Below, in pieces: positions 1-6,332 of a stretch of 12,226 bases of DNA; positions within the stretch are counted from its first letter, which is position 1; each line of letters begins with the position of its first letter. The translations under genes were made by a program, and so were the position numbers. The DNA is taken from contig DHDF01000091.1 of assembly GCA_002399225.1 (NCBI GenBank), positions 31,239 through 43,464 of the forward strand. The letters run 5' to 3'. The notes beneath the pieces are model-generated. The model was not told where the DNA came from, did no database searches, and was given only the letters and a program-made list of their open reading frames with translations. This stretch comes from a bacterium UBA4883 (GTDB lineage Bacteria; Bacillota; Clostridia; Oscillospirales; Acutalibacteraceae).

Positions 1-322
1 GCGGCATGAATCCGACCAGCAGAGTGGCAATGCAGCCAATATTAATCGTGCCTCCGATGTCTTTGACGTGTTCCTGGATCACAGCGATACCTTTGTCAAG
101 TTCATTGAGCGACGCGGAAACATACTGATAAAATTCTTTCCCATACTGGGTAAGCGTAATATTGCGTCCCCTTTTTACAAAGAGCTGTATGTCAAGCTCG
201 GACTCCAGCGACGAAATGGCTTCGCTCAGGCTGGGCTGTGTAATATAGAGCGCTTTCGCGGCTTTTGTATAATGCTGAACTTCAGCTAACTTTTTAAAAT
301 AATAAAGCTGAGACAAATTCAT
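1..322 (-). CDS. LysR-family transcriptional regulator, N-terminal part (cut by window edge)
   Basis: Only the first 107 codons lie in the window; the effector-binding domain is beyond the left edge. The translation begins MNLSQLYYFKKLAEVQHYTK and has the typical LysR winged helix-turn-helix at about residues 18-37 (YTKAAKALYITQPSLSEAIS), followed by the wing (LFVKRGRNITLTQYG, 48-61) and the start of the linker helix. The ATG at 322 is preceded by an AGAGGGG ribosome binding site about 6 bases upstream. It lies on the same strand as, and 159 bases downstream of, the dehydrogenase at 482-1354, but an intrinsic terminator separates them, so it probably has its own promoter in the A/T-rich stretch just upstream. 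By position it is the likely regulator of this locus, sensing a hydroaromatic acid or a derived CoA ester; that role is inferred. Family assignment is firm, ligand unknown. Confidence 0.93.
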   Translation of the reverse strand, partial: MNLSQLYYFKKLAEVQHYTKAAKALYITQPSLSEAISSLESELDIQLFVKRGRNITLTQYGKEFYQYVSASLNELDKGIAVIQEHVKDIGGTINIGCIATLLVGFMP

Positions 323-359
323 GAAAAGCCCCTCTTCCGCTTATTTGGTGTTTGTCTCA
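309..359. repeat. 9-bp inverted repeat flanking the lysR start codon
   Basis: TGAGACAAA at 309-317 is the exact reverse complement of TTTGTCTCA at 351-359. The arms bracket the lysR ribosome binding site and ATG. It could be an autoregulatory operator pair or a weak RNA stem enclosing the translation start. The arms are short and the 33-base spacer is long, so chance is possible. Confidence 0.4.
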
Positions 360-392
360 AAGGAAAAAATATAGATAAGATATAACCATAAT

Positions 393-437
393 AAAAATCG
401 CCTCTATTGAGTATTGTAACCAATAGCGGCGATTTTT
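393..437 (-). terminator. Rho-independent terminator, end of the aroD/dehydrogenase operon
   Basis: Arms 393-409 and 421-437 pair at 16 of 17 positions (AAAAATCGCC and GGCGATTTTT at the outer ends, CTATTG and CAATAG inside), around an 11-base loop. Read on the minus strand the stem ends in GGCGATTTTT, a G/C core followed by five T. It has the same form on the plus strand, so it could act in both directions. It sits 44 bases past the stop codon of the dehydrogenase at 482-1354 and 70 bases before the lysR start, so it separates the operon from the regulator. The inner CTATTG-N11-CAATAG palindrome could alternatively be read as a LysR-type box. Confidence 0.85.
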
Positions 438-481
438 GCAAGTATGATTACTGATTATGCTAAAACGTGAAGTTGCAGCGG

Positions 482-1354
482 TCACGTTTCAAAAAATTTT
501 TTCTGAACCTCTTCTACAGGCATGGCTTTGGATGTGAAAATCTGATAAGCTGCCTCTCCCTGGCGGACGAGCATGCCGATGCCTTCAACGCCCAGGCAGC
601 CGGCAGCTCTGGCTTCTCGAATCAGGCGGGTTTCGCGCGGATTGTATACGGTATCCGCAACCACAAGGCCCTTATGAAAAACGCTGACATCCGGGACCGC
701 CATCGACTGATCCTGCGGAGCCATGCCGACTCGGGTCGCATTGGTCAAGATTTGGCTGTCTGCGATCTCCGCCTTCAGCTTTTCCTGGTCGGCCAGATCA
801 AAGACGCGGACTGTGCAGCCGGAAACCTCGCGGTTAATCAGCTCCGCGCGTTCCTCCAGATTTCCAATAAAAGCGTCGCGGATATTAAAAACAGAAATTT
901 CCTTTGCACCGGAAAGCGCGCACTGGACCAAAATTGCCATGCCGGCTCCTCCGCCGCCGATCAGAGTGACTTTCTTGCCCTTCACATCCACTCCATGTGC
1001 TTTTAAATTATTTACATACCCGATTCCGTCGGTATTGTGTGCAATCCATTTACCGTTTTCACAAATCATGCAGTTGGTTGCGCCAATCAATCTTACCGCT
1101 TTGGTACACTCATCCGCATATTGAACGGCAGCGCTTTTGCAGGGCATGGTGATATTGATTCCTTTAAAGTGCAGAGCCCGAATTGCTTTCATCCCGGCGT
1201 CCAGGGTCTTCAGATCGACCTCGAACGCGAGATAGACGCAGTTTAATCCGTCTTTTTCAAAACAATAATTATACATGGCCGGCGAACCGGAATGTCCCAC
1301 CGGCGAACCGATCAGACCAAACGGAACGGTATGACCGTCAATCCAGCTTCCCAT
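482..1354 (-). CDS. Quinate/shikimate dehydrogenase, YdiB-like (AroE family), copy 1
   Basis: NAD(P)-dependent oxidoreductase of the shikimate dehydrogenase family, about 290 residues, the usual length. It should interconvert 3-dehydroshikimate and shikimate and probably 3-dehydroquinate and quinate, in the cytoplasm. Numbering from the ATG at 1354: substrate serines in GHSGSP (22 and 24), catalytic lysine in NITMPCK (73), GATN (91-94), NTDG with its aspartate (109), glycine-rich nucleotide loop GGGGAG (133-138), FNIRD (156-160), NATRVGM (218-224 region), DTVYNP and the closing GML..QG element. FNIRD and the NAT.VGM..P stretch resemble E. coli YdiB (FNRRD) more than AroE. A start 13 codons upstream (1393) is open, but 1354 is preferred: it has AAAGGAG 12 bases upstream and the N terminus then aligns without gaps to the sister copy (both read M...I.GHT). 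Lies 81 bases or more after aroD, last gene of the operon. A biosynthetic AroE role is less likely given the neighbours. Confidence 0.88.
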   Translation of the reverse strand: MGSWIDGHTVPFGLIGSPVGHSGSPAMYNYCFEKDGLNCVYLAFEVDLKTLDAGMKAIRALHFKGINITMPCKSAAVQYADECTKAVRLIGATNCMICENGKWIAHNTDGIGYVNNLKAHGVDVKGKKVTLIGGGGAGMAILVQCALSGAKEISVFNIRDAFIGNLEERAELINREVSGCTVRVFDLADQEKLKAEIADSQILTNATRVGMAPQDQSMAVPDVSVFHKGLVVADTVYNPRETRLIREARAAGCLGVEGIGMLVRQGEAAYQIFTSKAMPVEEVQKKFFET

Positions 1355-1424
1355 CAGAGGACATATCTCCTTTGCGTAAATTTTTTGTCCCATATTCTGG
1401 CAGAGCAGCCTTCCGTGAAAGGCC

Positions 1425-1452
1425 GCCCCCGAGCCAGCAACGGACCGGGGGC
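1425..1452 (-). repeat. GC-rich stem-loop between aroD and the downstream dehydrogenase
   Basis: GCCCCCG (1425-1431) and CGGGGGC (1446-1452) form a 7-bp all-G/C stem with a 14-base loop. No T-run follows on the minus strand, so it is not a standard terminator. An alternative overlapping pairing (GGGC-AAAA-GCCC, plus-strand sense) competes for the same bases. It could tune mRNA stability or the ratio of the two flanking genes. Confidence 0.5.
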
Positions 1453-1474
1453 AAAAGCCCGGTTTTAAACATCC

Positions 1475-2245
1475 TTACAGGCTATCGTGAAGCAGATGCA
1501 GAGCACCATAAAGATCTTCCACACCGATCTGCCCGGGTGCCGAAGCCTTTTGGGCTGCTCCAAAAGTCAGCGCAGAACCAAAGAGTTCTCCGGTCAGGCG
1601 GGAAATCACGCCTGAGCCGGACATGGACATCGTAATGATGGGCCCCTTGGCATATTGTTCCGACATGACCGCAGTGGCTTCTAGCAGTTTCAAAACATCC
1701 AGCTTCGAATTGGGCATCACGGCAATCTTCGGGATATCAGCCCCCAAGTCCTGCATTTTTCTCAGCCGGTAGAGGATTTCGTCTTTGGGTGGAGTCTTTT
1801 TAAAATCATGGCTGGAAGCCACTACTTTCACTCCCGACCGATGCGCGCTCTCAACGAGTTCTTTCATGACTTCATCGCCCTGGAACAGCTCGACGTCGAT
1901 CAAATCCACGACGCCGGTCGCCACAGCGGCTCGATTGATTTTGACATAGGATTCCCGATCGATGGCCCGGTTTCCGCCTTCTTTTGCTGTGCGGAAGGTA
2001 AAGAGAAGAGGAAAATCCTGAACGACGGGAGAAAGCTCCCGCAGAACTTCCTGAATCTTTTCAATGTTGTCAGCATCCTGAAACCAATCTACGCGCCATT
2101 CGACAAGGTCGGCATGGTACTGCTTGATTCCTTTGATCTCCTCAACAATCTCCGCTTTGGTCTGCGCAACAACCGGTATGCAAATCTTCGGAATTCCGTC
2201 GCCGAGGACGACATTTTTTACGGTAACTGTCTTCATACGGTTCAT
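1475..2245 (-). CDS. aroD: Type I 3-dehydroquinate dehydratase
   Basis: Converts 3-dehydroquinate to 3-dehydroshikimate (reversible syn-elimination through a Schiff base) in the cytoplasm. At 256 residues it is the usual type I length. All key residues are visible: E49 and R51 in EWRVDW, R85 in FTFRTAKEGG, H146 in SSHDF, the Schiff-base lysine K173 in IPKIAVMP, R216 in GVISRLTGE, and Q239 in ASAPGQIGV. Each sits three positions later than its E. coli AroD counterpart (E46, R48, R82, H143, K170, R213, Q236), because of a three-residue N-terminal extension (MNR before MKTVTVK). The ATG at 2245 is chosen because AAAGG lies 5 bases before it; the internal ATG at 2236 has no well-placed site. It stands between two YdiB-like dehydrogenases, which suggests catabolic use rather than chorismate synthesis. 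Type I enzymes serve both roles, so this rests on context. Confidence 0.96.
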   Translation of the reverse strand: MNRMKTVTVKNVVLGDGIPKICIPVVAQTKAEIVEEIKGIKQYHADLVEWRVDWFQDADNIEKIQEVLRELSPVVQDFPLLFTFRTAKEGGNRAIDRESYVKINRAAVATGVVDLIDVELFQGDEVMKELVESAHRSGVKVVASSHDFKKTPPKDEILYRLRKMQDLGADIPKIAVMPNSKLDVLKLLEATAVMSEQYAKGPIITMSMSGSGVISRLTGELFGSALTFGAAQKASAPGQIGVEDLYGALHLLHDSL

Positions 2246-2315
2246 CTCATCCTTTCACTATCTTCTACCCGGGATTACCAAAGGAACTAATGCCCTTTCC
2301 CTTTTGTCGCAGTTG

Positions 2316-3189
2316 TCAATAGTGAATATCGAGAACCTTTTTCATATAGTCGATCGGCATTTCTCTGCCCGTCCAAATTTTAAATGCGGCAGCACCTTGG
2401 AACAGCATCATACCCATCCCATTCATGGTTTTGCATCCGACTTCTTTTGCCATTTTTAAAAGGGCGGTCTCTGTCGGCGCATAGACAACATCGGTAACGA
2501 TCAGGTCGGGGCGCAGAAAAGATTTGTCCGGAATATAGGTCTGCCCTTCCAGCGGTTTCATCCCCACGCATGTCGCGTTGGCAAACAGCGCGCTTGACGC
2601 AATTTCCGACTTCAGATCGTCCAAGTCTTCCAGCCTGTGCAAAGTCGCCTTGCATTTCGTTTTTTCGTTAATGGTCTGAACATTATGTTCCGCTCTCGGC
2701 CAAAATTTATCATTCGCGTTAAAAATAGACATCTCGGCAACGCCGTCCAGGGCCGCCTGTACTTCTACCGCCGTCGCAGCGCCGCCGCAGCCGACAATCG
2801 TCATCTTTTTCCCGATGATATCAATTCCGGCGTCTTTTAACGCGGTCATATAACCGATTCCGTCCGTAATGGTTCCCGTCAGCACACCGTTATCATTCAC
2901 CACGGTGTTGACCGCCCCACACATTTCGGCAGCAGGGGTCAGCTTATCCAAATACTGATGAATCACCGTCTTGTTCGGCATGGATACATTGAAACCGCGC
3001 ACTTTCATTGCGCGGAATCCCTTCACGGTGTCCTCCAACGTATCATTGTCTACCTCGAATGCAAGGATACGCATAATCCAATCCCAGTTTTGCAAACGCC
3101 TCATTATGCATTTTAGGCGAATTTGAGTGGCGAATCGGATAGGCAATCAAGCCGATGAGTTCTGTATGCCCTGTAATTCTTTCTGACAT
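2316..3189 (-). pseudogene. Quinate/shikimate dehydrogenase, YdiB-like, copy 2, with a one-base frameshift
   Basis: From the ATG at 3189 the reading [25 protein letters not shown]... LGLDYAY is a perfect AroE/YdiB N terminus, but it then hits a TGA at 3045-3043 after 48 codons. The rest of the family (LAFEVDND onward to LDIHY) continues in the next frame to 2316. Removing one of the two G bases at plus-strand 3065-3066 (TATCCTTGC becomes TATCTTGC) restores an unbroken 290-residue protein, against about 288 for E. coli YdiB. In corrected numbering: substrate serines 22 and 24, catalytic K73 in SMPNK, AVNT (92-95), D109, nucleotide loop GCGGAA (133-138), FNAND with D160, NATCVGMKPLEG, and GMMLFQGAAAF. 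NTDG is changed to ITDG (I107), and the two arginines of YdiB FNRRD are absent, which points to NAD rather than NADP. The break may be a true mutation or a sequencing error; nothing else looks decayed. AGGGAG lies 12 bases before the ATG. Confidence 0.88.
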
Positions 3190-3275
3190 AAGTAAAATCG
3201 TCTCCCTCTTAGATAAAAATTTTTAGGAAAGTTGCCAGATGGAACTTGGATTTTATCGGTATTCCCTTGTTTCTA

Positions 3276-3312
3276 TTTTTAATGGCGGACGGAATCCGGC
3301 CGCCATTAAAAA
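3276..3312. repeat. 13-bp perfect inverted repeat upstream of the frameshifted dehydrogenase
   Basis: TTTTTAATGGCGG (3276-3288) is the exact reverse complement of CCGCCATTAAAAA (3300-3312), and CGG/CCG inside the loop can extend the stem across one mismatch. On both strands the T-run precedes and the A-run follows the stem, the reverse of an intrinsic terminator, so a terminator is unlikely. It lies 87 bases upstream of the dehydrogenase ATG, compatible with an operator or a leader RNA structure. Confidence 0.75.
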
Positions 3313-3504
3313 ATATTAGAAAAGTTTTTAAGCATGGGACTCAACACGCCGGGTCCATTGATGAAATTTAAAATGAGAAGAAAAATATGAAAGCAAATCG
3401 TCTTGCAGCAAGCCAGTTAAACTTAAAAAAGCGGCACAATGATATTTTTCGGCTTTGCTCAAGACAAGGGGATTTTTTCTCAGCAAGACTGAACTTGCAA
3501 CGAC

Positions 3505-3544
3505 GGCATAAAATCTCAGAGAATTCTCTCTGAGATTTTATGCC
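3505..3544. repeat. 17-bp perfect inverted repeat downstream of the MFS gene
   Basis: GGCATAAAATCTCAGAG (3505-3521) and CTCTGAGATTTTATGCC (3528-3544) match perfectly around a 6-base AATTCT loop. It lies 123 bases past the MFS stop codon. There is no T-run after the stem on either strand, although the right arm contains ATTTTAT. It may mark or protect the 3' end of the upstream transcript, or be a protein-binding palindrome. Presence is certain, function is not. Confidence 0.8.
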
Positions 3545-3666
3545 TTTCGCCACTTTCCCGGATTTTCATGGATTCCAACCCGCCGCCGCGCAGCTTGTCA
3601 AAACATTTTTATCTGCTGCTGAAACTGGAAGCCGGAAATCTTCCAAAGGACAGGGAGCAATCGGGA

Positions 3667-4980
3667 TTATTCGTTTTCTCCCCTCTTGGACATGACGCTG
3701 ACACCAAACCACTTTTTGTAGTTGGCACTCAGGAAGATCATGAAGATCAGCCCAATCACCGCCATGCAGAGATTTACCAAAAGGTTGGTCACGGTAGCGG
3801 CAGCTTCGGTACTTGAACCAATCAGCGCGGACTGCAGCTGCGGCATCGCATAGGATGCGAGGCCCATAAACGTGTAATAAATTCCGAGGTTTCTGCCTTT
3901 GTTGCCCGGATGGAATTCCTGCATGAGAGAAACGCCGCACTGAAGCGCGCCGCCGGCCGCAAAGAGGCCGATCATAAAGCTTGCGAGGTAAACCATGGAG
4001 GAAACACGCATGGTGCAGATCAGGGCATAACCGAGGACAGAGCCGCTCAAATCAATCAGCAAGACTTTCAAAGTGCGCCAACGGAATTTTGCCATGAACA
4101 GGCCCCAGACAACAACGGCGATTAAAGAACCCGCCGTGTAAACACTGGTCAGGCCGGCGGCACTCATATCGCTCATGCCGACAACGACTTTGCCGAACGC
4201 CTTAATATACTGCTGAGCAGAATACATGGTGGCCATCGCAATGAAACCGTAAAGGGCACATCCAACCACGACAAATTTCGGGGGTTTGGAAACAAAGCGC
4301 GCAGCCGCCCGTTTGGCGTCGGAGTCAAGAACATGCTTTTTTTCGGCAAGCTCTTTCTCATAGGCAGCCTTAGCTACAGGATCGGTCTTGCGGCGTTTCA
4401 TTTCCTCGTCGTAGGAATATGATGCAATCACTGCAAGGATCAAGGTAATAATCGACAGCACAAGCGGAATAATAATTCCGAACTTCCAGTTCCCGCCTTG
4501 TGTCAGCGAAACAACCAGCAACGGATAAATCAGGCCGGACAGAGAAATGAAACCTTTAATCAAAATCAAAGCGGTGCCGGGAGCTTCCACCCAGCTTTCC
4601 TGCACGGCGGGGTAACTGGCTCCGTCAAAGCAGGAGGTCGCCGCGCCTAAACCAAAAGCGCAGACATCTGCAACCACGTTGCTGGTGGTCATCAGCAATC
4701 CTAAGAAACTGATGATATACACAAGAGCACCAAGTGTAATCATCGGTTTACGACCGATTCGGTCGGAGATTTCACCGCAGATCCACACGGTCACAAACTT
4801 GCCGAGACCGGTGAAGGCAATCGCCGCGCTGACCGCCGCCGCACCGGCTTTCGGATCGGTAAATCCCCATTGAGTGTAGAACGAAATCTTGTTTTGGCTT
4901 AGAATCAGCGCTTGAATGCCCTGGGTAAAATACGCCACATAAACGGCTACTAAAACCCACAAGTATTTTTTTGCTTTCAC
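3667..4980 (-). CDS. MFS transporter, YdiM/YdiN-like, probable hydroaromatic acid importer
   Basis: Inner-membrane secondary transporter of 437 residues with about 12 hydrophobic segments split six and six by a charged cytoplasmic loop (about 189-235). The loop 2-3 signature GEISDRIGRK is at 69-78. The N-terminal half (GGxSYPAxQE-like GASYPAVQES at 120-129, LILIKGFISLSG at 138-149) and the C-terminal FAAGGALQCGVSLMQEFHPG (340-359) resemble E. coli YdiN/YdiM, remembered from sequence rather than searched. The start codon is GTG at 4980, chosen because GAGGAG lies 9 bases upstream. It is 52 bases after the CoA-transferase and so is probably cotranscribed with it. YdiN sits beside ydiB-aroD in E. 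coli, as this gene sits beside YdiB-AroD here, so quinate or shikimate is the likely substrate. Export of a reduced product, or exchange, is an alternative. Confidence 0.88.
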   Translation of the reverse strand: MKAKKYLWVLVAVYVAYFTQGIQALILSQNKISFYTQWGFTDPKAGAAAVSAAIAFTGLGKFVTVWICGEISDRIGRKPMITLGALVYIISFLGLLMTTSNVVADVCAFGLGAATSCFDGASYPAVQESWVEAPGTALILIKGFISLSGLIYPLLVVSLTQGGNWKFGIIIPLVLSIITLILAVIASYSYDEEMKRRKTDPVAKAAYEKELAEKKHVLDSDAKRAAARFVSKPPKFVVVGCALYGFIAMATMYSAQQYIKAFGKVVVGMSDMSAAGLTSVYTAGSLIAVVVWGLFMAKFRWRTLKVLLIDLSGSVLGYALICTMRVSSMVYLASFMIGLFAAGGALQCGVSLMQEFHPGNKGRNLGIYYTFMGLASYAMPQLQSALIGSSTEAAATVTNLLVNLCMAVIGLIFMIFLSANYKKWFGVSVMSKRGENE

Positions 4981-5032
4981 ACTCTTTTACTCCTCTTCTA
5001 AATAATTTTGGATGCGCTGTGTTTCAAAGCGC

Positions 5033-6253
5033 TTACTTCAGCGCTTTTTTGCCACCGACGGCCCCTTCGGCCAGGTATTCTTTGATTTCGCCGTCGGCAT
5101 ACCCAAGTTCTTTCATCACTTCAACCGTATCCGTCCCCTGGGCGGAAGATACCTTGTAGCTCGGTTCGGTATAAGAACTGAATTTGACCGGGGCGGTTGC
5201 AATGCAGCGCTTACCGGACGGACAGTCGAGTTTTGTCATGACCCCGTTTGCCCAAACCTGTTCATCGTCGTACATATCGAGCGGTTCATAGCAGGCCTCG
5301 CAGGGCACATCGTTGCCTTTAAAGATTTTCAGAATTTCGTCGCGGGTAAACTTTCCGATCGCCTCGTCGAGGACCTTCACAACCTCAGCATTTTTATGCA
5401 AGGCATTCATGTGGTCGCAGTTTGAGTAATCGGGATGGTCTACCAAATCCTCGCGGCCAATCAGACGCATAATCTTGTTGAAGTCCCGGTCATATTCAGG
5501 CGCACACATTGCGATCAGCTTGTCGTCTTTTGTCCGGTAAACATTATTGGTCGGGCAAATGACTTCTAAACGGCTTTTGGGGTATTTGTTGCCGTACTGA
5601 GCGGAAACAACGGCAGTGCTCAGCATAAAGGCAGCTGCATGGTGCAGGCTGACGGTAACTTTGTCTCCCTGGCCTGTGCGGGTACGGTTAAACAGCGCGG
5701 TGCTGATTCCGGAGGCAAGGCACATGGAAACCTGGAAATCCCCGTAGCCGTTGGTGGGAATCATGGGGGCATCGCCTTTGTTCACGGTGGTCCCGAAAAC
5801 GCCGCCCCGGGCCATGTAGCAGGTCACATCGAACCCGGCGGAATCCTTTTCCGGTCCCTTTTCGCCATAGCCGAGACACTGTGCCCAGACAAGTTTGGGG
5901 TATTTTTTACGCAGCGTCTCATAATCCAATCCGAGTTTTACCAGGGATTTAGAGCGGATGTTGGTAATGAAGACGTCCGCATCCGCAAGGAGCTTATTCA
6001 TTACTCCCATACCCTTCTTGTTTTTCAGGTTCAGGGTAATGAAGCGTTTGTTCATGTTGGACATATCGAAGCCGAGGTTTTCCTCATCTTCATAAGGCAT
6101 CCCAAACACCGCGCCCTGGGTGCGGCCCGGATCTCCCTTGGGCGCTTCGACTTTGATCACGTCCGCGCCCCACTCCCCGAGCACGCGGGCAGTGGTCGGC
6201 GCAGCCAAAAACGTAGTCAGGTCAACAACCTTAACCCCTTCCAAAGGCTTCAT
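5033..6253 (-). CDS. Class III CoA-transferase (CaiB/BaiF family, FldA/HadA-like)
   Basis: Cytoplasmic enzyme that moves CoA from an acyl-CoA to a free carboxylic acid. At 406 residues it has the normal family length. It opens with the family signature PLEGVKVVDLTTFLAAP and GADVIKVEAPKGDPGR (29-44). The catalytic aspartate is D142 in SAGFD, followed by ARGG. Downstream are NGYGDFQ and GQGDKVTVSLHHAA. The segments NLKNKKG, LGLDYETLRKKYPKLVWAQ and GYGEKGP closely resemble the Stickland enzymes FldA and HadA, which activate 2-hydroxy acids using the end product's CoA ester. The usual partners of those enzymes, a 2-hydroxyacyl-CoA dehydratase and its activator, are not in the window. The ATG at 6253 follows a weak GAAAGTGA site. 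It lies between acyl-CoA dehydrogenase 1 (79 bases) and the MFS gene (52 bases). Likely role: loading shikimate or a reduced derivative onto CoA while releasing the final reduced acid; the substrate is inferred. Confidence 0.92.
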   Translation of the reverse strand: MKPLEGVKVVDLTTFLAAPTTARVLGEWGADVIKVEAPKGDPGRTQGAVFGMPYEDEENLGFDMSNMNKRFITLNLKNKKGMGVMNKLLADADVFITNIRSKSLVKLGLDYETLRKKYPKLVWAQCLGYGEKGPEKDSAGFDVTCYMARGGVFGTTVNKGDAPMIPTNGYGDFQVSMCLASGISTALFNRTRTGQGDKVTVSLHHAAAFMLSTAVVSAQYGNKYPKSRLEVICPTNNVYRTKDDKLIAMCAPEYDRDFNKIMRLIGREDLVDHPDYSNCDHMNALHKNAEVVKVLDEAIGKFTRDEILKIFKGNDVPCEACYEPLDMYDDEQVWANGVMTKLDCPSGKRCIATAPVKFSSYTEPSYKVSSAQGTDTVEVMKELGYADGEIKEYLAEGAVGGKKALK

Positions 6254-6332
6254 GAAATCACTTTCTTTCTAAGAATTTGCTAAAATCACGTTTCACCGGT
6301 ACGCGGGCGCGCCGCCCACATTGTTCCAGATC

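Larger units (their letters stand above)
3190..3666. other. 477-base non-coding spacer between the MFS gene and the frameshifted dehydrogenase
   Basis: No credible gene is present; a 61-codon minus-strand frame (3368-3553) has no ribosome binding site or recognisable domain. The spacer holds two strong palindromes (3276-3312 and 3505-3544, listed separately) and a smaller stem GCAAG-N6-CTTGC at 3483-3498. A possible minus-strand promoter (TTGCTG, 18 bases, TATTTT) can be read in the segment around 3390-3415 but is weak. The spacer separates the uptake/acyl-CoA part of the strand from the YdiB-AroD-YdiB part, which may therefore be a second transcription unit. Confidence 0.7.

Noticed and set aside
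467..1006. Plus-strand open frame (179 codons) opposite the first YdiB-like gene
   Set aside because: Shadow frame; the minus strand carries the full set of AroE motifs.
1355..1393. Upstream ATG (1393) as start of the first YdiB-like gene
   Set aside because: No ribosome binding site at proper distance, and the added 13 residues have no counterpart in the sister gene, which aligns from the ATG at 1354.
3276..3312. Intrinsic terminator reading of the 13-bp palindrome
   Set aside because: On both strands the T-run precedes the stem and an A-run follows, so no U-tract would be made after the hairpin.
5639..6283. Plus-strand open frame (214 codons) opposite the CoA-transferase
   Set aside because: Shadow of a well-supported gene, without any recognisable domain.
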